A stretch of DNA of 64,000 nt from the NCBI RefSeq assembly GCF_013408655.1, contig NZ_JACCBP010000001.1, positions 2,914,001 through 2,978,000 on the forward strand, written 5' to 3'. This stretch comes from Pigmentiphaga litoralis. Its GTDB lineage: Bacteria > Pseudomonadota > Gammaproteobacteria > Burkholderiales > Burkholderiaceae_B. Below, in pieces: positions 34,551-42,760 of this stretch (position 1 is its first letter; each line of letters begins with the position of its first letter). The notes beneath the pieces were generated by a model. The model saw nothing but the letters and a program-made list of their open reading frames with translations. It was not told the origin of the DNA and searched no databases. Both the position numbers and the translations under genes were made by a program.

Positions 34551-35576
34551 TCAGTTCATCAGGTTTTCAGTGAACCACTTGCGCCATTCGGCCGTCTTTT
34601 CGGCGCGCAACTGGTTGTCGATCACAATCGCTTGCGACTTCCACTGTTCCTTGGTGGTGAAGACACCGGGCAAGGCTGCGTCGGCGGCGGACACCTTGGC
34701 GTTGTCGACGACCGGGCTGGCTTTCTTGAAGGCCACGATCTTGGACTGCACGTCGGACGACAGGGCAATGTTCATGAACTTGTAGGCCAGTTCGGTTTTG
34801 GTCGACCCTTTCATGATGCCCATGGCGTCGACGCCCAGCACGGCGCCTTCTTTCGGCATGACGACCTTGATGGGCACGCCCTGGCCGATCATGTAATACG
34901 CATTCATGGACAGCAGCACCTGCACCGGCGTTTCGCCCGTGGCGATCAGTTGCTGGCTGTTGGCGTCGTTGGTGTAGAACGCCTTCATGTTGGGCTTGAG
35001 CGCCTTCAGCTTTTCCTGGCCCTTTTCCCAGGTCTTGGCATCGCCACCCGACAGCATGGCGGACACGGCAATGATGTGGCTGGGGTCAAAGTCGGGTACC
35101 GACAGCTTGCCTTTCAGTTCAGGCTTCCACAGGTCGTTCCAGCTGTCGAACTTGATGTTGGCCGGCACGGCGTCGGGGCGATAGCCGATGGTGTAGACGT
35201 AGGCCCAGCTGCCGATGTGGAAGGGGCTGATCTTGGCCTGGTCCACCAGGTGCGAGTAATTCGGGATCTTGGACGTATCGAGCTTTTCGAACAGATTGCC
35301 GTTGGCGTACAGCCAGCCGATATGCGAGGTGGTGAAGGTGATGTCGCTTTCGGGGGTCGACGCCAGCTTGGCTTTATTGAGCCGGTCGATGGTGCCGCCA
35401 GTCACGTATTTGACGGGCACGCCGGTCTGCTTCGTGAATTCCTTTCCGATGTTCTCGTCAATGAGGTCACGGAAACTTCCGCCCCAGGTACTGATGACGA
35501 GGGCATCCTGAGCCCAGGCCACATTCGCAAACAAGGTTGCCGACAGCAAACCGGCAGTCATGAGTTTTCGGATCAT
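34551..35576 (-). CDS. ABC transporter periplasmic substrate-binding protein (PotD-like)
   Basis: 341 residues from ATG 35576, which gives a clean signal peptide (MIRKLMTAGLLSATLFANVAWA|Q); a longer frame upstream would bury it. The mature part begins with LVISTWGGSFRDLIDEN, followed by GVPVKYVTGGT, typical of the family 1 polyamine/opine-type binding proteins. First gene of the minus-strand transporter operon. The ligand is probably a small cationic or amino-acid-like molecule; the accessory enzymes do not resolve it. Confidence 0.93.
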   Translation of the reverse strand: MIRKLMTAGLLSATLFANVAWAQDALVISTWGGSFRDLIDENIGKEFTKQTGVPVKYVTGGTIDRLNKAKLASTPESDITFTTSHIGWLYANGNLFEKLDTSKIPNYSHLVDQAKISPFHIGSWAYVYTIGYRPDAVPANIKFDSWNDLWKPELKGKLSVPDFDPSHIIAVSAMLSGGDAKTWEKGQEKLKALKPNMKAFYTNDANSQQLIATGETPVQVLLSMNAYYMIGQGVPIKVVMPKEGAVLGVDAMGIMKGSTKTELAYKFMNIALSSDVQSKIVAFKKASPVVDNAKVSAADAALPGVFTTKEQWKSQAIVIDNQLRAEKTAEWRKWFTENLMN

Positions 35577-35580
35577 TGCA

Positions 35581-35633
35581 GTGCCCTCTGGGTTGAGTGA
35601 AGCGGTGTAGGGCAATGATGGGAGACAGGGCAC
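35581..35633. promoter_or_regulatory. Inverted repeat in the PotD/RidA divergent region
   Basis: GTGCCCT (35581-35587) is repeated inverted as AGGGCAC (35627-35633), spaced by 39 bases, in the 162-base region between the divergent binding-protein and RidA genes. A possible regulator site for the LysR protein encoded at 36918; the arms are short, so chance is not excluded. Confidence 0.25.
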
Positions 35634-35738
35634 ACGGCACCAAGTCACCTTTTCCTTATGCCTGGCTCACAATTCCCGAGGTGCCGCCTGAAAGGCCCCA
35701 CGGTACAAAGTCGAGACTGACTTTTGGGCGACCCGATC

Positions 35739-36152
35739 ATGAAACACACACGCATTCGGACCTTCAACACCAAGGCCACCTACCCCGAGCAGAACCTGGA
35801 CAACGACCTGTGCCAGGCCGTGGTGGCGCGGGGGCGCACCGTGTTCCTGCGGGGCCAGATCGGCCAGGACCTGGACACGTCGGAAAGCGTCTGCATCGGT
35901 GACGTGGCCGGGCAGGCGGAACAGGCCATGAAGAACATTGCCATGCTGATGAAAGAAGCCGGCGGCGAGCTGGAAGACATCTGCAAGATCACGATCTACA
36001 TCATCGACCCGCGCTATCGCGAGGCGGTGTATCGCGTGGTGGGGACCTGGTTGAAGGGCGTGTTTCCGGTGTCGACCGGGATCGTGGTGTCGGCGTTGGC
36101 CCGGCCCGAATGGCTGGTGGAGATCGACGCCACCGCCGTGATCCCGGACTGA
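35739..36152 (+). CDS. RidA family (YjgF/YER057c/UK114) protein
   Basis: 137 residues from ATG 35739; TTG 35724 in the same frame is less likely. The trimeric RidA fold is indicated by VFLRGQIGQDLD, AEQAMKNIAMLMKEAGGELEDICKITIYI and the C-terminal SALARPEWLVEIDATAV, where the Arg binds the carboxylate of imino/enamine acids. RidA proteins deaminate reactive imines produced by amino-acid or amine catabolism. Two bases separate its stop from the DUF1028 gene, implying one transcript. Confidence 0.93.
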   Translation: MKHTRIRTFNTKATYPEQNLDNDLCQAVVARGRTVFLRGQIGQDLDTSESVCIGDVAGQAEQAMKNIAMLMKEAGGELEDICKITIYIIDPRYREAVYRVVGTWLKGVFPVSTGIVVSALARPEWLVEIDATAVIPD

Positions 36153-36154
36153 CC

Positions 36155-36826
36155 ATGACGTTCTCCATCATTGCGCGCTGCCCCGCGACCGGGCAGTTCG
36201 GTGCGGCGGTGTCGTCATCGTCCCCCGCGGTGGCGGCCCGCTGCATCCGCGCCCGTAGCGGCGTCGGCGCGGCGGTCAGCCAGAACATTACCGACCCGGG
36301 CCTGGGACCGCGGTTGCTGGACTTGATGGCCGCGGGGCACGGGCCGCAGCAGGCGCTGGACGCCCTGCAGGACCGGCCCTTTATTGCCTACCGGCAGCTG
36401 ATGGCGATCGATGCCACAAACCCGCCCGCGATCTTTACGGGCGCCAGCGCCTTGGGCACCCTGGCGAGTGCACTGGGCGAGCATGCCGCGTGCGCCGGCA
36501 ACATGCTGGCGTCGCTGGACGTGCCGGCCCGCATGCTGGAGGCATTCGATGCGGCCGACGGCGCGCTGGCCGAACGCCTGATGCTGGCGCTCCTGGCCGG
36601 GCAGGCGGCGGGTGGCGAGGCAGGCCCGGTGCATTCGGCCGGTTTGCTGGTGGTGGGCGACCTGGACTGGCCCATGGTGGACCTGCGGCTGGACTGGGTG
36701 GATGCCGATCCCGTGCAGGCGCTGTACGAGACGTGGAAGATCTACGAGCCGCAGGTGCAGGATTACATCACCCGCGCCCGCGACCCGCGTGCGGCGCCCA
36801 GCTTCGGCGTGCCCGGAGATCTGTAG
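36155..36826 (+). CDS. DUF1028 family protein (Ntn-hydrolase-like)
   Basis: 223 residues from ATG 36155. The N-terminus MTFSIIARCPATGQFGAAVSS and the following VAARCIRARSGVGAAVSQN are the DUF1028 (COG3342) signature, a family predicted to have an Ntn-hydrolase fold with Thr2 as possible nucleophile. TGASALGTLASALGEHAACAGNML and AGLLVVGDLDWPMVDLRLDW are further family blocks. Function is not established; linkage with RidA, an ABC importer and a LysR regulator suggests cleavage of an amide-like substrate in the same pathway. Confidence 0.88.
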   Translation: MTFSIIARCPATGQFGAAVSSSSPAVAARCIRARSGVGAAVSQNITDPGLGPRLLDLMAAGHGPQQALDALQDRPFIAYRQLMAIDATNPPAIFTGASALGTLASALGEHAACAGNMLASLDVPARMLEAFDAADGALAERLMLALLAGQAAGGEAGPVHSAGLLVVGDLDWPMVDLRLDWVDADPVQALYETWKIYEPQVQDYITRARDPRAAPSFGVPGDL

Positions 36827-36917
36827 GCGACCGGCCTAGTCATCCGCGGCAGGCGACCGCGGCGGGTCGATCTGGCATGCTATGGCTCCTGCGTCAGCCG
36901 CCCTTCCGTACCCTGCC

Positions 36918-37895
36918 ATGCTCAATCGCCTTTCCTTGCGCCAGATGGAATATTTCGTGGCCACTGCCAAGCTGGGCAGCATTGCCTCGGCATCGGCCCA
37001 GGTCCACATTTCATCACCGTCCATCTCGGCCGCGATCGCGCATATCGAAGCCGAACTGGGCGTGCAGCTTTTTGTGCGACATCCGTCCAAAGGCCTGGCG
37101 CTGACGACCGTGGGCACGCTGGTGATGCAGCAGTGCGAAGACCTGCTGGAACGCGCGTCTCGCCTGTATGACATTGCGTCGGACTCCAGCAATGCGATCC
37201 AGGGTGTGCTGCGGGTCGGCAGCTTTCAGCCGTTGACGCCGATGCTGGCGCCCGAAGTCATTTTCGGTTTTGCCCGCGCCTTCTCGAAAGTCGAAGTGCG
37301 GCTGGTGGAAGGCGATCAGCAGGAGCTGATGAACAAGCTGCACGCGCACGAGATCGATGTCGCGATCACCTACGACCTGCAGCTGACCGACGAGATCACC
37401 TTCGAAACGCTGGCCCATCTGCCGCCCCACGTGCTGGTCAGCGAACTGCATCCCCTGGCGCTGCAGCCCGCGGTCACGTTCGAGGAATTGTCCCCGGAAC
37501 CCATGGTGCTGCTGGACTTGCCCATAAGCCGCGAGTACTTCCTGTCCTTGTTCGCAAAGGCCGGCGTGCCGGCCAATGTTGTGGCGCGGTCGCGGTCCGA
37601 AGAAGTGGTGCGGTCGATGGTGGCGAATGGCATCGGCTACACGCTGTTCAACGTGCGGCCGAAATCCAATCAGTCGCTGGACGGCAAACGCCTGGTGCGG
37701 CGCCGCCTGGCCGGCGAGAACCGGCCAATGCTGCTGGGCCTGGCCACCTATAGCGCCATGAAACGATCCCGCCTGGTGGAAGTGTTCATGCAGCGTTGCC
37801 GGTCCTACATTTCGGACCAATACATTCCCGGCATGAGTGCGGCGAGTTTCTTCGATCCGCACATGGTGGCGCCGCCGCCCGACAGCGTGGCCTAG
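36918..37895 (+). CDS. LysR-family transcriptional regulator
   Basis: 325 residues from ATG 36918. Winged helix-turn-helix at about 7-66 (LRQMEYFVATAKLGSIASASAQVHIS, then PSISAAIAHIEAELGVQLF), followed by the periplasmic-binding-protein-like effector domain. Encoded 91 bases after the DUF1028 gene in the same direction, so likely the local regulator of the importer and enzyme genes; the divergent regions at 29122-29348 and 35577-35738 are its possible targets. Confidence 0.93.
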   Translation: MLNRLSLRQMEYFVATAKLGSIASASAQVHISSPSISAAIAHIEAELGVQLFVRHPSKGLALTTVGTLVMQQCEDLLERASRLYDIASDSSNAIQGVLRVGSFQPLTPMLAPEVIFGFARAFSKVEVRLVEGDQQELMNKLHAHEIDVAITYDLQLTDEITFETLAHLPPHVLVSELHPLALQPAVTFEELSPEPMVLLDLPISREYFLSLFAKAGVPANVVARSRSEEVVRSMVANGIGYTLFNVRPKSNQSLDGKRLVRRRLAGENRPMLLGLATYSAMKRSRLVEVFMQRCRSYISDQYIPGMSAASFFDPHMVAPPPDSVA

Positions 37896-37929
37896 GCGCC
37901 GCCGCGGGCCACCACCCCGTCTGCGCGCT

Positions 37930-38643
37930 TCAATGCGTCGTTTGTGACGCTGCCGACGCCGAGGCCACCACGATGGGCTGCAGTCCGGCCAGATCGTCGA
38001 AGCTGGGCATGCCGGTGTCACGCAGCATGGACAGGCTGCGGATGGGCGGGACGCCCGCCACCACGCGCGCCGGATTGCCCGCTGCGATCGTGTTGGCCGG
38101 GATGTCGTGCGTGACGACCGACCCCGCGCCAATCACGGCGTTGTCGCCGATGTGGACACCCTTGAGGATCACGGACCGTGCCCCGATGAAGACGTTGTCG
38201 CCGATCACGACGGGCTTGGCGCCGATCCGATCGGGGTCGCGTTCATAGCGGCGATTGGGCGCCGTGACCGGATGAAAGTCGTTGTCGGCAATGATTACGT
38301 CGGACCCGATCAGGCAGTGCCGCCCCACCGTGACCGACTTGGCCGCGCAGATGACTGTGCCAGTCAGGCCGGCGTCATCGCCGATCGAAATATGGGCGTG
38401 CGGGCGCACCGTTCGCAAGATGACGGGGTTGATGACACCCAGATCGGCCACCATCGATGTCGAAACGAGCACGGTGCGCTGGCCGATTTCCAGGGTGGAG
38501 TCTGCCATCAGGGTGATGATGGGAAGTCCCAGGAAGGTCACGCCCTTTTTCAGGGAGACGCCCGGCTGGCAGGAGGCGACGGTTTTTCCTGCACGGCAGT
38601 ACAGGAAGTAGAGGCGCCGCAAGACTTTCTTGATGATTTTCAT
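37930..38643 (-). CDS. Hexapeptide-repeat acyltransferase (WcaF/CysE-like fold)
   Basis: 237 residues from ATG 38643 (MKIIKKVLRRLYFLYC); the longer frame gives a non-native extension. Hexapeptides are seen from about residue 75: ISIGDDAGLTGTVI, VTVGRHCLIGSDVIIADNDFHPV, VVIGDNVFIGARSVILKGV, IGDNAVIGAGSVVTHDI, and IAAGNPARVV at the end. It resembles acetyltransferases of capsule and LPS clusters, but it is isolated from the polysaccharide region here, between a LysR gene and pyrB. It may be a displaced fragment of a surface-glycan locus. Confidence 0.87.
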   Translation of the reverse strand: MKIIKKVLRRLYFLYCRAGKTVASCQPGVSLKKGVTFLGLPIITLMADSTLEIGQRTVLVSTSMVADLGVINPVILRTVRPHAHISIGDDAGLTGTVICAAKSVTVGRHCLIGSDVIIADNDFHPVTAPNRRYERDPDRIGAKPVVIGDNVFIGARSVILKGVHIGDNAVIGAGSVVTHDIPANTIAAGNPARVVAGVPPIRSLSMLRDTGMPSFDDLAGLQPIVVASASAASQTTH

Positions 38644-38824
38644 GGCGAGGGCATCCGCTGGGAACTGTGTTCCGCGTCGCAGTGCAGGAAACCTGACCAC
38701 TGAACGCCTCGCCATTAAACGGCCGCGGTTGCGGAACACCTAGACGCGTATGCCGTACGCCCATGGCGTAGCGGCTCTAGATCGAATGCCGGTGGTCATC
38801 CGCAAGGCGGGTTACCGGAGCAGT

Positions 38825-39772
38825 CTAGGCGCCTGCCACGATACTCATGACCGCCATCCGCACGGCAATCCCGAACGTGACCTGATTCAGGATCACCGCC
38901 TGTTTGCCGTCGGCGACGGATGAGTCGATTTCCACGCCGCGATTCATGGGCCCCGGGTGCATCACGATGGCGTCGGGGGCGGCCAGCGCCAGCTTGTCTT
39001 GCGTCAGGCCGTAATGCTTAAAGTATTCCTGTGCCGAGGGCAGCAGCGCGCCGCGCATGCGTTCGTTCTGCAGGCGCAGCATGATGATGACGTCGACGCC
39101 TTTCAGGCCTTCGGCCATGTCGGTAAAGACTTTGACGCCCAGGCTTTCCATGCCGGCAGGCAGCAGGGTGAGCGGCGCGATCACGCGGACTTCGGGCACG
39201 CCCAGGGTGGTCAAGGCATGGATGTCGGACCGCGCCACCCGCGAATGCAGCACGTCGCCGACGATCGCAACCGTCAGCTTGGTGAAGTCCTGCTTGTAGT
39301 GACGGATGGTGTACATGTCGAGCAGCCCCTGGGTGGGGTGCGCATGACGGCCGTCACCGGCATTGATCACGTGGATGTGCGGCGCGACATGCTGGGCGAT
39401 CAGGTGCGGCGCGCCGCTGGACGCATGGCGGACCACGAACAGGTCCGCCTGCATGGCCGACAGATTGTTGATGGTGTCCAGCAACGATTCACCCTTGCTG
39501 GCCGACGACGCATTGATATTCAGGTTGTAGACGTCGGCTGACAGGCGTTTCGCGGCGATCTCGAACGTGGTGCGGGTGCGCGTCGAGTTTTCGAAGAACA
39601 GGTTGAAGACGCTCTTGCCGTGCAGCAGGGGCACCTTCTTGACGTCGTGGTCGGCCAGCGGCGCATACGACGCGGCGGTATCGAGCACGTGGTTGATGAC
39701 GGCGCGCGGCAGCCCTTCGATGGACAGCAGGTGCGTCAGTTCGCCGTTACGGTTGAGCTGGGGGTTACGCAT
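38825..39772 (-). CDS. pyrB: Aspartate carbamoyltransferase catalytic subunit
   Basis: 315 residues from ATG 39772. The carbamoyl-phosphate site STRTRTTFE (63-71), [11 protein letters not shown] and [11 protein letters not shown] are all intact. It makes carbamoyl-aspartate in pyrimidine synthesis. The start overlaps the ruvX stop by 8 bases; no pyrR lies between them although many relatives have one there. The usual downstream neighbour, the pyrC-like gene, is about 11 kb away at 26516-27808. Confidence 0.97.
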   Translation of the reverse strand: MRNPQLNRNGELTHLLSIEGLPRAVINHVLDTAASYAPLADHDVKKVPLLHGKSVFNLFFENSTRTRTTFEIAAKRLSADVYNLNINASSASKGESLLDTINNLSAMQADLFVVRHASSGAPHLIAQHVAPHIHVINAGDGRHAHPTQGLLDMYTIRHYKQDFTKLTVAIVGDVLHSRVARSDIHALTTLGVPEVRVIAPLTLLPAGMESLGVKVFTDMAEGLKGVDVIIMLRLQNERMRGALLPSAQEYFKHYGLTQDKLALAAPDAIVMHPGPMNRGVEIDSSVADGKQAVILNQVTFGIAVRMAVMSIVAGA

Positions 39773-40211
39773 GCGGCGTGTCCGGCGGGCTTTCGGGCGT
39801 GATGTCCGTCGGCGGCTCGTCGAAGTAGCTTTGCAGGATGATGGCGGCGGCAACGGCATCGACGCGCTTTCCGCGGCGCGATCCGCCCATTTCCGACTGC
39901 GCGGCCAGGCTGGTGCCGCGCTCGTCCACCAGCACCACCGGCAGACCGAAGCGGCCCTTGAGCTGGTTGGCGAACTTGCGGCAGTGCGCCGTCATGGGTT
40001 GCTCTTCACCATCCACATTGAGCGACAGGCCCACCACCAGGCGGCCCGGCTGCCATTCCTTGATCAGTGCGTCGATGCGGGCAAAGCGCGCATCGCGTGA
40101 CGTATTGCCCAGGACTTCCAGCGGCCGGGCATGGGCGGTCAGGGTGTTGCCGACCGCAATGCCGATGAACTGGGTGCCGTAGTCGAAGGCCAGCAGCGTC
40201 TCGTCAGGCAT
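39765..40211 (-). CDS. ruvX: Holliday junction resolvase-like / pre-16S rRNA nuclease RuvX (YqgF)
   Basis: 148 residues from ATG 40211, overlapping the algH stop by 8 bases. RNase H-like fold with catalytic acidic residues in [25 protein letters not shown] and [14 protein letters not shown]. YqgF matures the 5' end of 16S rRNA in E. coli and is essential there. Middle gene of the tightly overlapping algH-ruvX-pyrB unit. Confidence 0.95.
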   Translation of the reverse strand: MPDETLLAFDYGTQFIGIAVGNTLTAHARPLEVLGNTSRDARFARIDALIKEWQPGRLVVGLSLNVDGEEQPMTAHCRKFANQLKGRFGLPVVLVDERGTSLAAQSEMGGSRRGKRVDAVAAAIILQSYFDEPPTDITPESPPDTPHA

Positions 40212-40776
40212 GGCCGGCTTCGCCCGCCAGCATGATGGGGTCGATGCCAAGAAGCTTGAGGGCCGCGTTGAAGCGCTGTTCGGGCGGCGTATTGAAGATG
40301 ATGTCCGGGCTGGCCATGACGGTGAGCCAGGCGTTGTCGGACAATTCTTCTTCCAGCTGCCCGGCGCCCCAGCCCGAATAGCCCAGGGTGACCAGGAGGC
40401 GCGGCGGACCATCGCCTTCGGCGACGGCCTGCAGCACGTCGCGGGACGTGGTCAGGGCCAGTTCGCCCACTTCGACCGTGGACATGTACTTGCCGGTGGG
40501 CGCGTGCAGCACGAACCCCCGGTCGGTCTGCACCGGGCCGCCGTAAAAGACCGGTTCGGTGTGGCCGTCGGTGTCGACGTCGTCGATGTCGAGTTCGATG
40601 CGTTCCAGAAGGCCGGCCAGGGTCAGATCCGTGGGCCGGTTGATCACCAGCCCCAGCGCCCCTTCAGGCGTGTGTTCGCAGACGTAGATGACCACGCCTG
40701 CAAAATTGGGATCCGCCATGTTGGGCATGGCGATCAGAAACTGGTTGGAGAGGTCGATGGCGGGGCTGTCGGTCAT
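40204..40776 (-). CDS. algH: YqgE/AlgH family protein
   Basis: 190 residues. LSNQFLIAMPNMADPNFAGVVIYVCEH and GALGLVINRPTDLTL are the highly conserved start of this family; FYGGPVQTDRGFVLH and LVTLGYSGWGAGQLEEEL follow. Its biochemical function is not established, though AlgH affects alginate regulation in Pseudomonas. Conserved partner of ruvX, with overlapping genes here. First gene of the unit; the rubredoxin gene lies 31 bases upstream on the same strand. Confidence 0.95.
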   Translation of the reverse strand: MTDSPAIDLSNQFLIAMPNMADPNFAGVVIYVCEHTPEGALGLVINRPTDLTLAGLLERIELDIDDVDTDGHTEPVFYGGPVQTDRGFVLHAPTGKYMSTVEVGELALTTSRDVLQAVAEGDGPPRLLVTLGYSGWGAGQLEEELSDNAWLTVMASPDIIFNTPPEQRFNAALKLLGIDPIMLAGEAGHA

Positions 40777-40807
40777 GCTGGGATTGTAATGCGGCTGCGC
40801 GGAATAC

Positions 40808-40972
40808 TCAGATCTCTACCATTTCGAAGTCTTCCTTCCGGGCGCCGCATTCCGGACAGACCCAGTTCGGCGGCACGTCTTCCCAACGGGTGCCGGGGGC
40901 GATGCCTTCTTCAGGCAGACCGGCTTCTTCGTCGTAGATCCAGCCGCAAATCAAACACATCCAGGTACGCAT
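40808..40972 (-). CDS. Rubredoxin
   Basis: A 54-residue protein from ATG 40972 to TGA 40808, easily missed because of its size. Two C-x2-C-G motifs, CLICG near the N-terminus and CPECG near the C-terminus, bind one iron; WIYDEEAGLPEEGIAPGTRW and WEDVP between them are classic rubredoxin sequence. It is a cytoplasmic one-electron carrier. Divergent from the thiD-like gene, and upstream of algH on the same strand, an arrangement common in Burkholderiales. Confidence 0.95.
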   Translation of the reverse strand: MRTWMCLICGWIYDEEAGLPEEGIAPGTRWEDVPPNWVCPECGARKEDFEMVEI

Positions 40973-41110
40973 TATCGAGTTTCGCTCTGTAGGCCGACCC
41001 GGAAATCAGGGATTCGGCGGGCTTCCATTAGAATCACGCATCTTACCCAAACCCGTTGGCCCCCGTCGCGCGCCGTCGCCGGCGTTCGCCACCTTTTACA
41101 GATTTCACGT

Positions 41111-42040
41111 TTGCCAGCCTCTGCCTTGACCCCTCCCCTTGTCCTTACGTTCGCGCCGTCAGACCCCAGTGGTGGCGGCGGGATCCAGGCCGACCTGCTT
41201 ACCTGTGCCAGCATGGGGTGCCAGGCCCTGACGGTCCTGACCGGGTTGACGGTGCAGGATTCGGCGGGCATCGAAGACAGCCAGGAAGTCGATCCGGAAT
41301 GGATCGACGATCAGGCGCGCAGCCTGCTGGAAGACATGCCGGTGCGCGCCTTCAAGATCGGCGGCATGTTCAGCCCCGAAGCCGTCAGCACGATTGCCGA
41401 GATCCTGGCCGACTATTCGGCCATCCCTGTGGTGCTGCACCTGGGGTCCGATCCCCTGGAAACGCAGGATGCCGAGGCCGAAGATTCGGCCGAAGAAATC
41501 CTGTCGGCCGCGCTGGAACTGCTGGTGCCGCAGGCGACCCTGGTGGTGGTGGACGCGATGCGCCTGCGCCAGTGGGTGGCCGATGGCCTGCTGGAACTGG
41601 AATCGAGCTCGGAATCGGGCGTGCAGGCCCTGCTGCGCCTGGGCGCCGGCTGGGTGCTGACCACCGGGCTGCATCTGGGCGGCGAAAATGTGGTCAACAC
41701 CCTGACCGGGGCGGGCGAATCGCCGTCGGACGTGATCGAGGTGGAATACCGCTGGATCCGCCTGCCGGGCAATTTCCGCGGCGCGGGCAATACGCTGTCC
41801 GCCGCGCTGGCCGCGATGATGGCCGGGGGCGTGGAAGCGCCCGACGCCGCCGCCGAAGCGCAGGAATACACGTGGCAGGCCCTGTCCGCCGGCTTTCAGC
41901 CGGGCATGGGGCGCATTCTGCCCGATCGCTTTTTCTGGGCCCGCCAGCCGGATCGTGACGGCGGGCACCCTTCTACCATCGGCGACGATACCGTCAGCGG
42001 CGCGGCCATCGATCCCGCGCGCGGCGGTCTGTCGTCCTGA
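41111..42040 (+). CDS. thiD: Hydroxymethylpyrimidine/phosphomethylpyrimidine kinase-like protein (ThiD family)
   Basis: 309 residues starting at TTG 41111 (a second TTG at 41126 is possible); ThiD is usually about 265, and the extra length is an acidic insert near residue 120 (DAEAEDSAEE) and a C-terminal tail. APSDPSGGGGIQADL and LTVLTGLTVQDSAGI are ThiD hallmarks. The ribokinase-type anion-hole motif reads FRGAGN227TLSAAL, where ThiD normally has Cys (GTGCTLS) and ribokinases Asp. It lies 20 bases before thiE, so a thiamin role is likely, but activity deserves caution. Confidence 0.87.
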   Translation: MPASALTPPLVLTFAPSDPSGGGGIQADLLTCASMGCQALTVLTGLTVQDSAGIEDSQEVDPEWIDDQARSLLEDMPVRAFKIGGMFSPEAVSTIAEILADYSAIPVVLHLGSDPLETQDAEAEDSAEEILSAALELLVPQATLVVVDAMRLRQWVADGLLELESSSESGVQALLRLGAGWVLTTGLHLGGENVVNTLTGAGESPSDVIEVEYRWIRLPGNFRGAGNTLSAALAAMMAGGVEAPDAAAEAQEYTWQALSAGFQPGMGRILPDRFFWARQPDRDGGHPSTIGDDTVSGAAIDPARGGLSS

Positions 42041-42060
42041 CCTTGCCGGGAGCACGGACG

Positions 42061-42747
42061 ATGTCGTCAGCCTTTCCCCCTGCCAGTCCGGTACGCGGCC
42101 TGTATGGCATCACGCCTGAATGGGATGACATCGACCGGCTGGTCGACGGCATCACATCCGCTTTCCGGGGCGGCATGCAGGTGCTGCAGTTCCGCCGCAA
42201 GCTCGCTTCCGGGGACCGCAAGCTGGGCGAGGCACGGCGGCTGAAGGATCTGTGCGACCGGCTCGGAATCGTCTACATCATCAACGATGACTGGCGCCTG
42301 GCGCTGGACGTGGGCGCGACCGGCGTGCATCTGGGCCGGGATGACGGCGATCTGGCGCCCGTGCGTGCGCAGGTCGGCCAGGGCATGCTCATCGGTGCGT
42401 CCTGCTATAACGAGCTGGCGCTGGCCGAGTCCGCGGTGCGCGAAGGCGCCGATCACGTGGCGTTCGGGGCAGTGTTCACGTCGCCGACCAAACCCCTGGC
42501 CGTGCGCGCGCCCCTGTCGTGCCTGACCGCGGCACGCGACTTGCGCCTGCCGCCCAACGGCGCCGACGCGCGCCGCCCCGCCGTCGTCGCCATCGGTGGC
42601 ATCACCCCCGACAACGCGCCGTCCGTCGTCGCTGCCGGGGCCGACGCGCTGGCCGTGATCAGCGCCCTTTTCGAGACCGACGACATCGAAGCCACTGCCC
42701 GCGCGTTCAGCCGGGCCTTCGCGTCGCCTGCTTCAACCCCTATCTGA
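42061..42747 (+). CDS. thiE: Thiamine-phosphate synthase
   Basis: 228 residues from ATG 42061. TIM-barrel motifs VLQFRRKLASGDRKLGEARRL, YIINDDWRLALDVGATGVHLGRDD, IGASCYNELALAESAVREGADHVAFGAVFTSPTK and VVAIGGITPDN correspond to the pyrophosphate-, Mg2+- and thiazole-binding loops of ThiE. It joins HMP-PP and thiazole phosphate to thiamin phosphate. Lies between thiD-like and hemL with a 13-base gap to the latter. Confidence 0.95.
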   Translation: MSSAFPPASPVRGLYGITPEWDDIDRLVDGITSAFRGGMQVLQFRRKLASGDRKLGEARRLKDLCDRLGIVYIINDDWRLALDVGATGVHLGRDDGDLAPVRAQVGQGMLIGASCYNELALAESAVREGADHVAFGAVFTSPTKPLAVRAPLSCLTAARDLRLPPNGADARRPAVVAIGGITPDNAPSVVAAGADALAVISALFETDDIEATARAFSRAFASPASTPI

Positions 42748-42760
42748 ATAAGGCCCAGCC

